Positions 37,505 through 47,900 of a stretch of DNA of 64,000 nucleotides are shown piece by piece. The translations under genes were made by a program, and so were the position numbers. Under the pieces are notes generated by a model that had not been told where the DNA came from, ran no database searches, and saw only the letters and a program-made list of their open reading frames with translations. The stretch comes from Tetmemena sp. SeJ-2015 (lineage: Eukaryota > Ciliophora > Spirotrichea > Sporadotrichida > Oxytrichidae): positions 24,731 to 88,730 of the forward strand of contig JAJKFJ010021372.1 in assembly GCA_027382625.1 (NCBI GenBank). The letters run 5' to 3'. Numbering within the stretch: position 1 is the first letter of the stretch; every line of letters begins with the position of its first letter.

Positions 37505-37920
37505 GATGAGTAAAGATATGCACAACAACACTAAACAAGGAAAAAAACAAGTTTCAGCAATCAGAAATGCACAGGTTTAAGCATATTAGAGAAATGATGA
37601 GTCAAGACAGCTGCTCAAAATAAATCACTTCCTTTCAACAAAATATATTTTGCGTTAATTTTGTTTTGGCAAGTCAGTTACCTAAAAAAAAAATTTAAGA
37701 AACCAGAGAGATCATTTCTTAAGCAAAAAGAAGGTTTCTACTAAGAGGATCCTACAGAATTGCCTGATCCTAATTAACAATAAAAGAAGAGATAGAGAGA
37801 ATAAAGAAAAAGAGGAAAAGATACTAAGTTGAGATTACTTCATAATGATTTAGTTGAAATTAAATTTTATAAAAATTGATAAAGTCATTTATTTACGTCT
37901 CGATAAAAATAAAAGATTAT
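37505..37920 (+). CDS. Small basic protein N2, related to N1
   Basis: The ATG at about 37505 gives MSKDMHNNTKQGKKQVSAIR, then DESRQLLKINHFLS. A later segment reads EDPTELPDPN, followed by a Lys/Arg/Gln-rich tail (KKRQREQRKRGKDTKLRLLH) matching the N1 tail in DNA and sense. End not fixed; it runs towards the 3' end of the convergent coiled-coil gene. Unrecognised. Confidence 0.4.
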
Positions 37921-37929
37921 TAATCTATT

Positions 37930-39188
37930 TATATAATTGCGAATGTTTCCTTATGGCGTAGCTGAGTATTTTATAATCGTTTGAGCAGGTCAGCCTCCAA
38001 CTCCTCCATCTTGGATATGCTTCTTGCCTTATCCTATAGAATCTGTTTCTGTTTGTCCAGCTTCTCCAGATAGTTAAGTTATGATCTCTCCACCTTCGAA
38101 TTCCAAAAGTTACTCAGTTTAGAGATAAGATGTATTAACCATTTCTCTCTGGCTTGATTTTCTTATGCTCTGATTACGAACTTCCTATCCTTGGTTCTGC
38201 TGGATGACTGTCTGCAGGTAATTCTGCTTGTGTTACTCTCCTACGATCCTGTTTTGCTTGACAGTGAGGTAGGTGCTCCTCTTGTCGTCGTAGATGTTCT
38301 TGGTGTACTCCATGTACTTCTGCTTGCTCTGCTCCTTCTCGTGCTTCTTCATCTCCTTGAACTGGTCGATGTTGTTGTCCTGGTCCATCTGCATCTAGAT
38401 CTTCTGCCTGTGCTGCTCCTCATTCAAAACATTAAAATCATTCTGCTGCTTGATTTGGAGGATCTTGTCGGCCTGCTTACGAGTCTGGTCAATCTTCTTG
38501 AGCAGCTTCTACTCCTCGTTGTGCAGCATCTTTATCCTGTTCTCCAGGAGCTTTCTCGTCCTTCTCCATCACCTGCCTTGTCTACTTCACCTTCAACAAC
38601 TACCCTCGCTCCAGTGAAACTGAAAGATTCTAATCTATAAATCAAATCTTAAATAATGAATCAATCTTACTAGAAGGCACTTCATGAATAGTCTAGATCT
38701 TTCCAGTGTTGGAGAGTGGCTGCAGCTGAGTGATTGAAGCCTGCTGCTGCCTGTTCTTGCTTATTGAGCTGGCTCTTTAGTGCTAACCGTTGCTTGCTCC
38801 CTTTATGCCTGGAGTACTTCCATACGCACTCGCCTATCTAATAAATATGAGACACACATTCATAATGTAGTACTCTTGGAATCCTCACCCATTAAATGAT
38901 TTACTTACGTTTGATAGATTGAGGAAGGATCGTTTTTAGTAACTGACTGCTGACTCTGCCCATTAAATATAAATAAATATTCACTTAGTTCAATCCATAG
39001 GCCTCTTGCGACTGCTTCTCCAACGATTTGACTGCGCTGTTATTTTAAGAGGATACCAAACTCTCAGACTAAGCAGCTCCTTAATTAGCTGTTGGCAGTC
39101 CGTTTAGATTAGTAGGCGACTGCTTTTATTGAAGAGCAGGAGGCTGCTGTTATTACTAGCTATTAGAGATTGTTGTAGCCATACTCAT
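37930..39188 (-). CDS. Gln-rich N terminus plus coiled-coil protein
   Basis: The ATG at 39188 (MSMATTISNSQQQQQPPALQ) starts a Gln/Ser/Asn-rich region. A GT..AG intron (GTAAGTAAAT...TTATTAG) precedes ASAYGSTPGIKGASNGQ. From about 38560 down is a strong coiled coil: IKMLHNEEQKLLKKIDQTRK, NVLNEEQHRQKIQMQMDQDN, and HEKEQSKQKYMEYTKNIYDD. It ends near 37930 with MEELEADLLKRL. One IES (pointer AA) near 38960 and another junction near 38640 are needed. Possibly a cytoskeletal or ciliary protein by composition; no family recognised. The exact stop was not found. Confidence 0.6.
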
Positions 39189-39411
39189 ATTCTCACAAAT
39201 ATTATTTAATGTCCAATTAGCGATAAATTAATATGGACACTTATTTTGGAAAAGTATAGAATAAAGAATTGAGATAGGGTTTTTAGGGCAAATTGGTACA
39301 AACGAGTAAGAGTAAATAGAGAGTAAGTTTGTTTGAGTTAAATCAATATAGTAATATCATAACTTGCTTGCTAGGTGGGTGTGTTGTGTTAACTTAGTTT
39401 GGCATGATTGC

Positions 39412-41130
39412 TCAGTTGTTTGGGGGAGGGAAGGCCTGGTTGTTGTTGGGTTGAGTGGCGTTGATCTGCTTGATGGACTTCTTTTTGAACTTCTTGAGGA
39501 CAGGGTGGATGTTAGAGTAGGCCTCGTTGATGTCTGACTTGTTCTTGGCTCCAGTCAACACTATTTTGCCACTTGCGAAGATCAACAACACTATCTTAGG
39601 ATTCGCCATTCAAAATCCAAAAAAGATAAGAGCAAAGATTCAAAATGAAAAAATAAGCAAAGCTTTACACGTTTTAATTCGCTCTAAAATTTAATTCTTA
39701 ATTACTCTTTGCAATATTATTTTAGCATTTTTAATAAAATTTTTAACACTATAGACGAAACAATTTGCTTTAAAACAGCAGCTATCAATATCGACCATGC
39801 TAAAACATGCTATTTAATATTGGTATTTCAGGGGCTGATAATCTGAATTCATATACCCAAATTATCTAAGAAAGCTAATTTAACTGGAAAAACATCTGCA
39901 TTTATACAACTGAGGAGACTGTGATTGGCTTTTGCATTAATAAAATAAAATGTAAGACTAAAAAATGTGGATTTATTCTGAAGATAAGACCAGGGAAGAT
40001 CAAATATGAATTTAATATCTCAGGCTCGTAAGATGTGTACGAGAGATGAGAATGGTGCAAGTTTTCAAGTGAGATGGGGAAGCCTACATCGCAAGACCCC
40101 ACGATGTTTTGAATTTTAAAGTCTTGCATGTTGACTTCTGGGTAACCCACCTTCTTGATTGCTTTCGCATATTTCTTGGCAGCATCACGGCTCAACTCCT
40201 CCGACTTGGCTCCAGTGCAGACCATTTTACCAGAGCGGAATATAAGTGCGGTGGTCTTTGGTTCTCTGATACGCATGATCACAGCAGCGAAACGTCAAAA
40301 TAAATCTACTGCTGTCTTGGGTTGTACTCAGCGTTTCTGCAGTTCATAGCGATTTCTCTGAGCTTGAGCTCCACTCCGAGGTTAGCAGTCGACACTATGT
40401 TTTGAAGAGTGGGTTGGGGTACTCTCTCATGCTCAGCAGTCTGGTTTTGACTGCTAGTTTACATAACTTGAGAGCCCATCATATTAATTCCTCTTTGAGG
40501 ATACTAAACTTAAGGAAGCAAAGTATTATTTGGAAAATGAGTATTAATTACTTTCTTTCTTTGAGTATATTGGTGGTGAGGGAATGGAGCAATTTGCTGC
40601 CCCATGAAGCCGGGCACTGGTCTCAATCCTTGCATGCCGTCTTTCTGGTTTTAGTTGTAAGCGGCATCATGGCTCATCATAGGGGTAGCAAATTAAGGAG
40701 CTGGCCTCACAATGCCGTTGTTTCCGCCCTGGTTGTTCTAGCCTCTGTCGGCGCTTGAATTTAAAAACAAAAGCTTGTTTTAAAATTAGCAGAGTTGGGA
40801 TGTGGGAACACCATCTGGGGAGAGGGGTTCATGCCAGATCTGAAGGCTCCAAAGCCAGGGGGATAGGGGTAAATGGGTCTTCCCTATAGAAATTGTTAAT
40901 TAACCAATCATAATCAGGAGGAGGTATTAAATTCGAGGGTGAAGCAATTTTTGTATGATCAAATTATAATTATTTCTTATAATGAAAAGGAGAGTTTAAA
41001 TGGCCTCCCTTGCTAGGGGATTGCAACAAATTAGAGAGAGAATGCTTACATCTTTCATGAGCTGAGCGGGAGGCATCATCTACCCAGGTCTTGATGGATT
41101 ATCCTTATTATGATTTCATAGTATAAATAG
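39412..41130 (-). CDS. TATA-binding protein (TBP)
   Basis: General transcription factor of all three nuclear RNA polymerases. The saddle domain is nearly complete: [98 protein letters not shown] and [20 protein letters not shown]. The N-terminal extension is Pro/Gln/Gly/Met-rich ([20 protein letters not shown]). It ends ..PPPNN with TGA at 39412-39414. Five IESs are placed: 39608-39974, 39999-40016, 40294-40313, 40492-40557, and one near 40765-40795 (pointer TC). The N-terminal start near 41130 is approximate. The conserved protein makes this the best evidence in the window for precise IES excision. Confidence 0.95.
39608..39974 (-). other. IES, 367 bp, pointer GAAT (minus strand)
   Basis: Copies at + 39608-39611 and 39975-39978 (ATTC). 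Excision gives [19 protein letters not shown], the expected TBP junction. No GT..AG ends; no gene inside. Confidence 0.9.
39999..40016 (-). other. In-frame IES, 18 bp, pointer GAT (minus strand)
   Basis: Copies at + 39999-40001 and 40017-40019 (ATC). Excision turns [14 protein letters not shown] into EPEIFPGL, matching TBPs. The insert is TGA-free. Confidence 0.9.
40294..40313 (-). other. IES, 20 bp, pointer GAC (minus strand)
   Basis: Copies at + 40294-40296 and 40314-40316 (GTC). Excision gives [16 protein letters not shown], as in TBPs generally. Confidence 0.9.
40492..40557 (-). other. IES, 66 bp, pointer CTCAAAGA (minus strand)
   Basis: An 8-bp pointer, copies at + 40492-40499 and 40558-40565 (TCTTTGAG). 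Excision joins PHHQYTQ to RGINMMGSQ in the N-terminal extension. Confidence 0.8.
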
Positions 41131-41251
41131 GGGGAAATCGATACTACCCAATATAATCATTATAATTATTGCTAAAACATAAACTTCAACTTCCTATCTT
41201 GACATATTTTACTATTGTGCGTATATTAAGATAGCAAACAGAGAAAAGAAG

Positions 41252-43599
41252 ATGGAAAGCTCTATCGAATAGCAATTGAACAAACTCGGCGCTTCTGCCG
41301 TGAATAAGCAGTAGCTGTCAGAGAGCAGCTCCGCCACTTTGTCGCACATCCAACCATAAAGCAAACCTTCATCCACATCTCAAAGCGACAAAAATTCAAA
41401 CTCTGCTAGGAGTGGTGGCGCTCAAGGCGCTCAAAGGCAATCCATTGGTCAGCCTGCTTTATCCGGAGGAGACAATCAATCTACTCAGTCAAGGTAAGCC
41501 CTATGACTATTCATCAATATGAATTAGTGGAGCAAGCAGACCACAATTCGGAGCTTTATAAACCCAACAAATCAGAGGCGCAAAGGAGGAGCCCAGAAAA
41601 GAAATGGTCGGGCAAACTCCTATGGGTGATCGCTCATAGCTTTAAGCAAACAAGCCTGGAGAGAAAGGATTCCTTGGTCCTACCACTTCAGGCTCGGCTC
41701 TTCAGAATGGTAGCTTAGCTCATTCTAGTAGCTTCGGATCCTTGGCCTTCTAAATGCCATCATCAAGACCATCTTGATATTCTGTAAATAGAATCAATTT
41801 AGTCTGAAAGTTAAATTAATTGAAAATGTAGAACTTAATGCGCGACCAACTTGCTTAGAGATTTTCTCAAATAATCAATGACTCCTCTGAAAAAAATTAC
41901 TTTTTTATTTTTAGTACGTGCAAGAAGTGCTAGATGTAGACAGAGTCCACAACTCAGAAGAACTTAAGGACTTTATAGAGGCAGTCCAGTGCTTGATCTG
42001 CCTGGGAATTGTGAGAGACCCCGCAGTTGAGTGCTCAAATTGCAACAGACCTTTCTGCAAGTCTTGTATCGACCAGTGGTAGAGGCACAACAGAAATTGC
42101 CCAATGAGATGCGAGCGCCCTGCCTATAATAAGATACCACAGGACTATCAAAAACATCCTCTCCAAGTTTAAGTTCAGCTGCAAGTTCGCAAGCATGGGC
42201 TGCCAAGAACTGGCTTACTATGACATGCTTTCCAGACATGAGTAAAACTGCTCCTTTGAAATAGCCACTTGCGAAAGCTGTCAGATTCAAATGAAGATTG
42301 TCGAGAAACCTAAACTTGAAATAAAACTTGCTATTAATTTTAGTTCCTTCACTTTTACACACAATTGCCTGGAATCATTGAAGCTTGAAGTCTAAAAGCT
42401 AAAGCTATCTGCTAAGACAAGAATTCTATTCTACTCGAGTGGAGGATGCCAGAACTTCCACATATTCTCTGAGAACACCTTAGAATGGGACAGCTTCAAA
42501 CTTTCTGGAGAGTACCACTTTCCAATCCTTGCACAGTTTGTAGTAACCAACAATAACTTTAGTAATGCACCTTCAAGCATTAACCGAGAAGGGTAAGTGA
42601 TTCCAAAAGACTCTAATCTAAATATAAGAGTCTTTGGGATTGGAGGCATCAAAGAAACCATCAAGATTAAGAACGAGGTCTCATAAAATTTTAGACTTCA
42701 CTTAATTATTAATTTTAGGCTAACTTGCAGATAAGTGAGAGAGTTAATGAGCCGACAAAGGAAACCATAGAAGTTTTCTACAAGCTATTGACTGTGCAGC
42801 CAAAGCAAAATATGAAACAAGGTAGAGCCATGTTTGGAACTGCACTGGATCCCTTAAGCAATTAGATATTTGCTATTGGAGGTATCAACCATTTAAAGGA
42901 AGAGATGGCTGAGTGTGAAGTATACGATATAAAGCAGAACATGTGGAGTTAGCTTCCCCCTATGAATTAGCCTAGGTCATCGTGCTCAGTGATTGTAATC
43001 CACTCTACCTTCATTTTTGTGTTTGGAGGCTATCCCATCTCTAATCAGTCCATTGAAAGATTCTATGAAAGCAGGTGGGTATAAATGGAGATAAAGAAGG
43101 GATTCGATTACCTCCATTGCTTTTGGGCTGGTGCTCATCTCCTTTTTTAATTTTTTATCTGAGTGACAAGCTGAATGGATCCATCTTCATTTTTGGAGGA
43201 GGGTTGAAATACAATGACACAGCTGATTGCTTTGACCTGGATGCAGACGACATGGAGCTGAGTAAACTGAAAATGTCGCTCCCGAAAGAAGAGCGGTTCT
43301 TCTATGGAGGTCAGAAGATTTAACTGAACCCCACTCAGCAGCAAGTGATATCTCTAAGAGATGTAGCCAGCCAGAGAAATGATATCCTATTTCCAAATGG
43401 TATACCACAAATGGGTTCAGACAAAATCATAGTAATGGGTAGATACGGTGTGTACAAGATGGACTTTGAAAAGAGGACTTGCTATAAACTAGCTGAGGGG
43501 TATAGGGATCTAGATAACCTGAAGAAAATAGGAGATCTTGCGTCGAGTCAGAACAGCAACAGAAGCAACCTTCTAGAATAAGCAGTTGCATAGGTTTGA
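41252..43599 (+). CDS. RING / TRAF-type zinc finger / Kelch-repeat protein, probable E3 ubiquitin ligase
   Basis: The start at 41252 (MESSIEQQLNKLGASAVNKQ) opens about 170 residues of Ser/Gln/Gly low complexity. A C3HC4 RING at about 41985-42110 reads CLICLGIVRDPAVEC, CNRPFCKSCIDQW, HNRNCPMRC, with all eight ligands visible. A TRAF-type Cys/His segment follows (KFSCKFASMGCQ, YYDMLSRHEQNC, CESCQIQMK). Then come Kelch-type blades: AIGGINHLKEEMAECEVYDI, NMWSQLPPMNQPRSSCSVIV, VFGGYPISNQ, IFIFGGGLKYNDTADCF. It ends ..RSNLLEQAVAQV at TGA 43597-43599. Interruptions at about 41500, 41785-41915 and 42700. Divergent from TBP with about 120 bp between starts. Kelch would bind the target; substrate unknown. 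Confidence 0.85.
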
Positions 43600-43668
43600 T
43601 CATCGTTATAAACTGTCCTTAACATATTTCCTATAAGTCAATTTTATAGTTAGATTTTGAAATTAAAT

Positions 43669-46649
43669 AATGGCAGAGAAAGTTAACAACTAGTCTTGAA
43701 AAAAGCCCCTAATCTCCAGTCAGGTTAAGGATTCTCAGTAGCATCAGAACCACAACTTGAGCAACGTCAAGATTATAAGTAAGCTACATCTACAAAGATA
43801 GTTTCCATCTGTAGATTCGAGTTCTAGCAGCCAGAATGAGGGAAATGACTTTGAGTATGATGACAAGGGATAAAATATTAAGCATCCGCAATATGATGTC
43901 AACAACTAACTGCTGCTAAATGAATCACGAGACAGAAAGAAAACTTTACTCAGCAAGAGGAAAAAAGAGAACAGGTGCTTTAGACTCATGCAAGATTTCT
44001 TCCATGAGCCTGACATCCCACTCAAGGATAAGATCATCCTTGGTCCTATTGAAAAATACATCAAATACAGTAAGGATTCATGAATTATTGAGATAAATGC
44101 TAATCCTTTGTTTAGACAGATTTCCTTGGAAACTAATCATCCATCTGCTTCTGATTGTATTCACGACTATGGAAGTGTTGCTCATCTTGGAGAGTTAGAG
44201 TGACATAGCACGTAGCTAAGAGAGAGTCTTCTCTAATAATTTTAATTATTATTTCTACAAGTACTTCTTCGATGATGGGGCTGACTACGATGAGTTAGAC
44301 TAAGGTCGAGTTAAGAACTTCTTTGAAGTGCGGTCCTTGAGATAGTTTGTTTAGAGTAGTGTTGAGGTAAATATAGAATGCTTAAATCTTTTTTTAGAAC
44401 TACTACACAATAAATGATCAGACTATGGAATTCTATGAATACTTCTACGATTAAGATGCAATTGATTAAGCCATCATAAAACCGATAAAAATGCATTTGT
44501 TCTATGCCACTGAGGATTTTAATTTTAAAAATTGAGTTTATTTTCAGTCAATCAGCAATGTAAATTTATAATCCATGTTATTTTCCTTGAAGTTGAAAGG
44601 ATTTGAAGGAGAGAACCAGAACACGATGGAGCTTTCTCAGACAAATCTCAAGATATTTGATGCGGCCAAGTTCTCAGACGACCAGCTTAAAAGATTGATA
44701 GTGATGGTGAGCAAGATAGAGTTGGTCTACCACCTCAAATCTTCTCTGCCTGAGGAGATCTCCTACTTGGCAGGTTCATTTCCTCTCTACTAGTGGACAA
44801 TTACCCAGGAGTACTCCTTCGAAGACAGAAACCATATCAGCCTCAGGCTCTTTGTCAACAAGTAGAACTTTATATTTCTTTTAGAGTCTGTCCAATCAGG
44901 AGGGAACTGATAAGAAGCAGTTCTGGAGGCAGTATATGTGGGTAGACATGAGTGTGGTCTTTTTGGCAGTGGCCAACCTGTTCTTCACCTGGAAGTACAT
45001 CTACGAGGTGGCAGTGCTCTACAACAACCTCAAGCTCAAGTTCGCCAAGTAGAGCTACTCCAAGGCCTACAAGTCCCAGCAAGACGCCTACAAGAAAATC
45101 AAACTCAAGAATCTCAAGTATAAGAACGAGCTGTCTATGGCTGGGTCGAAAAGGGGTCTTAGAAGGCAGACTCAGACGACGAGATAGAAGGAATCAAAGA
45201 GGAGAGTGAGAGCTCTTCTTCTTAGTCTTATAATGCTGAGAGAGAAAGACAGAGAAACTAGAAGCACCAAGCACTATAAGCTCAACAATCAAAATAATTA
45301 TAATTATTTTTAATCCATGAACTTAAATGACTTCTCAATAGCTACGAAGCACTTGCTGGACGATAAAACCAGACTGCAGTAGGACTTCGACCTTGAGCCT
45401 ATGATACTGTGGGAGGATCTTACTCTCAAAGACAAGATCAAGTTGTTTAGCTACTGGACTATCGTGTCCATCATCGCTAATCTTTTCAACTCTTTGGCTC
45501 CCTCTCTAATTTGATCAGCCTCTACGATTTCTTCGAGCTTGATAGATCACCTGAGAGCTTCATGAGCAATAATGTGTATGAAAATATTTCTTTTGCTAAT
45601 GTTGAGTTGCTGATTGGACTTGGATGCATGCTTGCATGGATAGGATTGGTGCGGTACATGGATACCAGTGACGAGTACTCCATCCTTGGCAGGACTTTCT
45701 CAATCGCCATGCCCAACGTCCTGAAGACTTTGATAAGTATCCTGCCAGTGTTGATGGGCTACACCTTCCTAGGTCTAGCGATATTCTGGAAGAGCAATAG
45801 ATTCTCCTCAGCCACTGGAGTGCTGACCACTCTGTATGCTTTGATGTTCGGAGACATGGTGTACGACACCTTCTACGACCTGAGTCTGACTCACTTCATG
45901 TACTCCAAGATCTACCTGTTCTCCTTCGTGTTCTTCTCAGTCTGCGTCATCAACTCCCTCTTCATCTCAGTCATTGAAGACGCCTATGTCACCGCCAAGT
46001 ACACCTCCAGACTTGATATGTTCCTGGGCAGACATGGCAAGTAAATCCCACTCAAGCAAATGCTCAGAGACAGAGAGCCCACCGACCAGTATGGATAACA
46101 CATAAACTTAGATGCAGATATAAAGCTAGATTAGATCCAGAAGACCAAGAAACTACTATATAAATTTAACGAGATGTGAAGTCTCAGAAGGCACTGGAGT
46201 AACTGATGGAGCAGTCACAGTAGGCTTTTGAAGGATAGAATCAGACATCCAGAATCAACCACAGCTAAAGTCTGTCCACTTTGCCAGTTCAACCTGAGAC
46301 ACAAACTCATTTCAAATTCCATCCCTAGACACATAGAGAATAGGAAGAAATATAGAGACAATCAAGGTATTAAGATACTCGCTCACATGCACAACCAAGA
46401 GCTTTAGTTGTATAAGACTCTAACTAAGACCAATTCATGAGGCTGAAAGCTAAGTCAAACAGAGGGTTCGTGGAGGTTATCAATAGACTTGAGAAGCTGG
46501 GCGAAGTGACTGGAGATATAATGCAGATGTATCGCTATGAACAGATATCAGAGCAACAGTACAGGCTCTTTAATATGGACCTCGACACTAAGATCATCCA
46601 AATTCAGAACCTACTGCTTCAAATCGAAGAGAAAAGCAAATACTCTTGA
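43669..46649 (+). CDS. Mucolipin/polycystin-like TRP cation channel
   Basis: Predicted six-helix cation channel, TRPML-like. Seen: cytosolic Ser-rich N terminus; helix 1 (FPWKLIIHLLLIVFTT); a luminal loop; helix 2 (YMWVDMSVVFLAVANLFFTW, KYIYEVAVLYNNL); an acidic/Ser loop; DLTLKDKIKLFSYWTIVSII; NVELLIGLGCMLAWIGLVRY; a pore region LTTLYALMFGDMVYDTF that parallels the mucolipin Asn/Gly-Asp-Asp-Met pore; the last helix (IYLFSFVFFSVCVINSLFIS); and a C-terminal coiled coil ending EEKSKYS at TGA 46647-46649. An intron ends near 44119, and an IES lies at 46171-46184. Missing bases near 45149-45156 and 45483-45486, and an in-frame TGA near the N terminus (about 43698), need checking. Confidence 0.85.
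46171..46184 (+). other. IES, 14 bp, pointer AGA
   Basis: AGA at 46171-46173 and 46185-46187. The insert contains a TGA; excision gives KFNEKALEQLMEQSQQAF, joining channel body and C-terminal coiled coil. Confidence 0.75.
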
Positions 46650-46733
46650 TCCAATAATTTATATTTCTTATAAATTTATTTATCTTAACAATTCAAACAT
46701 TAAGGATAGAAGTGATTGATAAATATTAGTTTC

Positions 46734-47524
46734 TCATCTTCTTTGCTACATCTACATTACTTGAGCTTCTTAGTCCTCATCGTCGTCCATACCAGCTGCT
46801 ATTCCTTAGTTTTAATCCTCCTCTTTGGCTTCTGGTTTGTAGGTCAGTATTTTCCTGAAGTCATTGAGGTTGATGACTCCATCCCCATCGAAGTCAGCCA
46901 CCTCCTTGAAGATGTCCTCATCACTGGGTGCAATCTCTCCCAAGTTCAGATTCTTAAAGATCTGCTTGAAGGTGTCCACACTCAGGAAACCCTTGCTCTC
47001 AACATCCAGCAATTTGAAGGCCTCCTCAACAGCGTCAAACTCCTCAATGTGAGTGGAGGAGAGCAGCTCATGAAGCTGACTTGCGTCCATTTCATAAAGC
47101 CCATTCATGAGGAAGGCTATCTCTTTGTTGGAGTACTGCTTGGGAAAGGCGCCCAGGTAGGACTTGAGTTCCTTCCTTGTAATCTTTGGAGCATTGAAAG
47201 GAGATATCTCCTTTAAAGGAAATCCTCAATCTCTTCAATGGACACTTTCATGTCTCCCCTTGTCATCTCACCTAAATTCTAATAAAACATAGTTATGACT
47301 TACCTCCTGATCTGTAACCACCTTCGCCTGCGAGTAACTCAGTCTCTCTTGCAATTGCCTGTAAGCTCTTCTCACTAACAGTTCATAAAATAACTCTCAA
47401 TGTCATACCTGGTAATCTTAAGCAGCTTATTGATCTCCTCCTCGTTGAGGATGCTCTTGTCAATTCCAACTGGGAAAACCTTTTTGTTGGCTGGTGGTAC
47501 AGTTGGCTTGTTGGTTTTATTCAT
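46734..47524 (-). CDS. EF-hand calcium-binding protein (calmodulin/centrin-like)
   Basis: The start at 47524 gives MNKTNKPTVPPANKKVFPVG. Two short GT..AG introns follow (near 47375-47408 and 47268-47300). The C-terminal half has paired EF-hands: LLDVESKGFLSVDTFKQIF, a degenerate loop, and ADFDGDGVINLNDFRKIL, with Asp at 1, 3, 5 and Asp instead of Glu at 12. A preceding pair is weaker (APKITRKELKSYLGAF). It ends with an acidic/Gln stretch (AAGMDDDEDQEAQVMQ) at TGA 46734-46736. One base is missing near 47221. Convergent with the channel gene (85 bp) and divergent from the next gene (90 bp). Could be a ciliary/basal body calcium sensor; partner unknown. Confidence 0.8.
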
Positions 47525-47613
47525 TTATTCTTAAAATTATTCTTAGAATGAAAATGATCTGCTTCTAATTGGGCGAGAAATGTATTTAATCTTGGGATTG
47601 TATAATTGATTAA

Positions 47614-47899
47614 ATGTCTTCTAACTTGAAAGGCAAGGGCATCACTCAGAAGAGTGAAGGTCCTGATAAGAAGAAGGATATACTCGCATTCCTAGATGCT
47701 AAGTTTGCTAAACTAGAGGCAAAGCAGTCCAACACCGCCAACAAGAACAATGGGAGTACTAAGCCAAATCAGGAAGGAAAAAAGAGAGATGAAAAGGCAC
47801 TTACAAAGAACCTATCTCAAACTATACTCAATCCTAATCTCTAATAGGAGCAAGCTTCAGCCACTCACCCCAAATAGCAAAGGTTGAATATGGAAATTG
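47614..47899 (+). CDS. Probable 5' segment of the RNase P Rpp29/Pop4 gene
   Basis: The ATG at 47614 gives MSSNLKGKGITQKSEGPDKK, a Lys/Asn/Gln-rich charged N terminus, open to the palindrome border at 47900. Same strand as the Rpp29-like coding sequence that starts directly after the palindrome. AATTG at 47895-47899 recurs at 50925-50929. A direct join reads one base out of frame with the downstream part; a missing C in the run at 47872-47875 would fix it. Link to Rpp29 is inferred from position, strand and the repeat. Confidence 0.5.
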
Positions 47900-47900
47900 A

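Noticed and set aside
38191..38640. Long plus-strand frame rich in Leu and Val (149 codons)
   Set aside because: It is the complement of the coiled-coil gene; Lys/Glu/Gln codons read backwards give Leu/Val/Phe. The minus-strand frame is the coherent one.
41503..41718. Alternative frame MTIHQYELVEQADHNSELYK
   Set aside because: The frame with TAA/TAG as Gln that joins the Ser/Gly/Gln-rich N terminus of the RING-Kelch protein covers the same DNA and fits the gene better.
46716..47216. Plus-strand frame of 166 codons
   Set aside because: Antisense to the EF-hand gene, whose minus-strand motifs are unmistakable.
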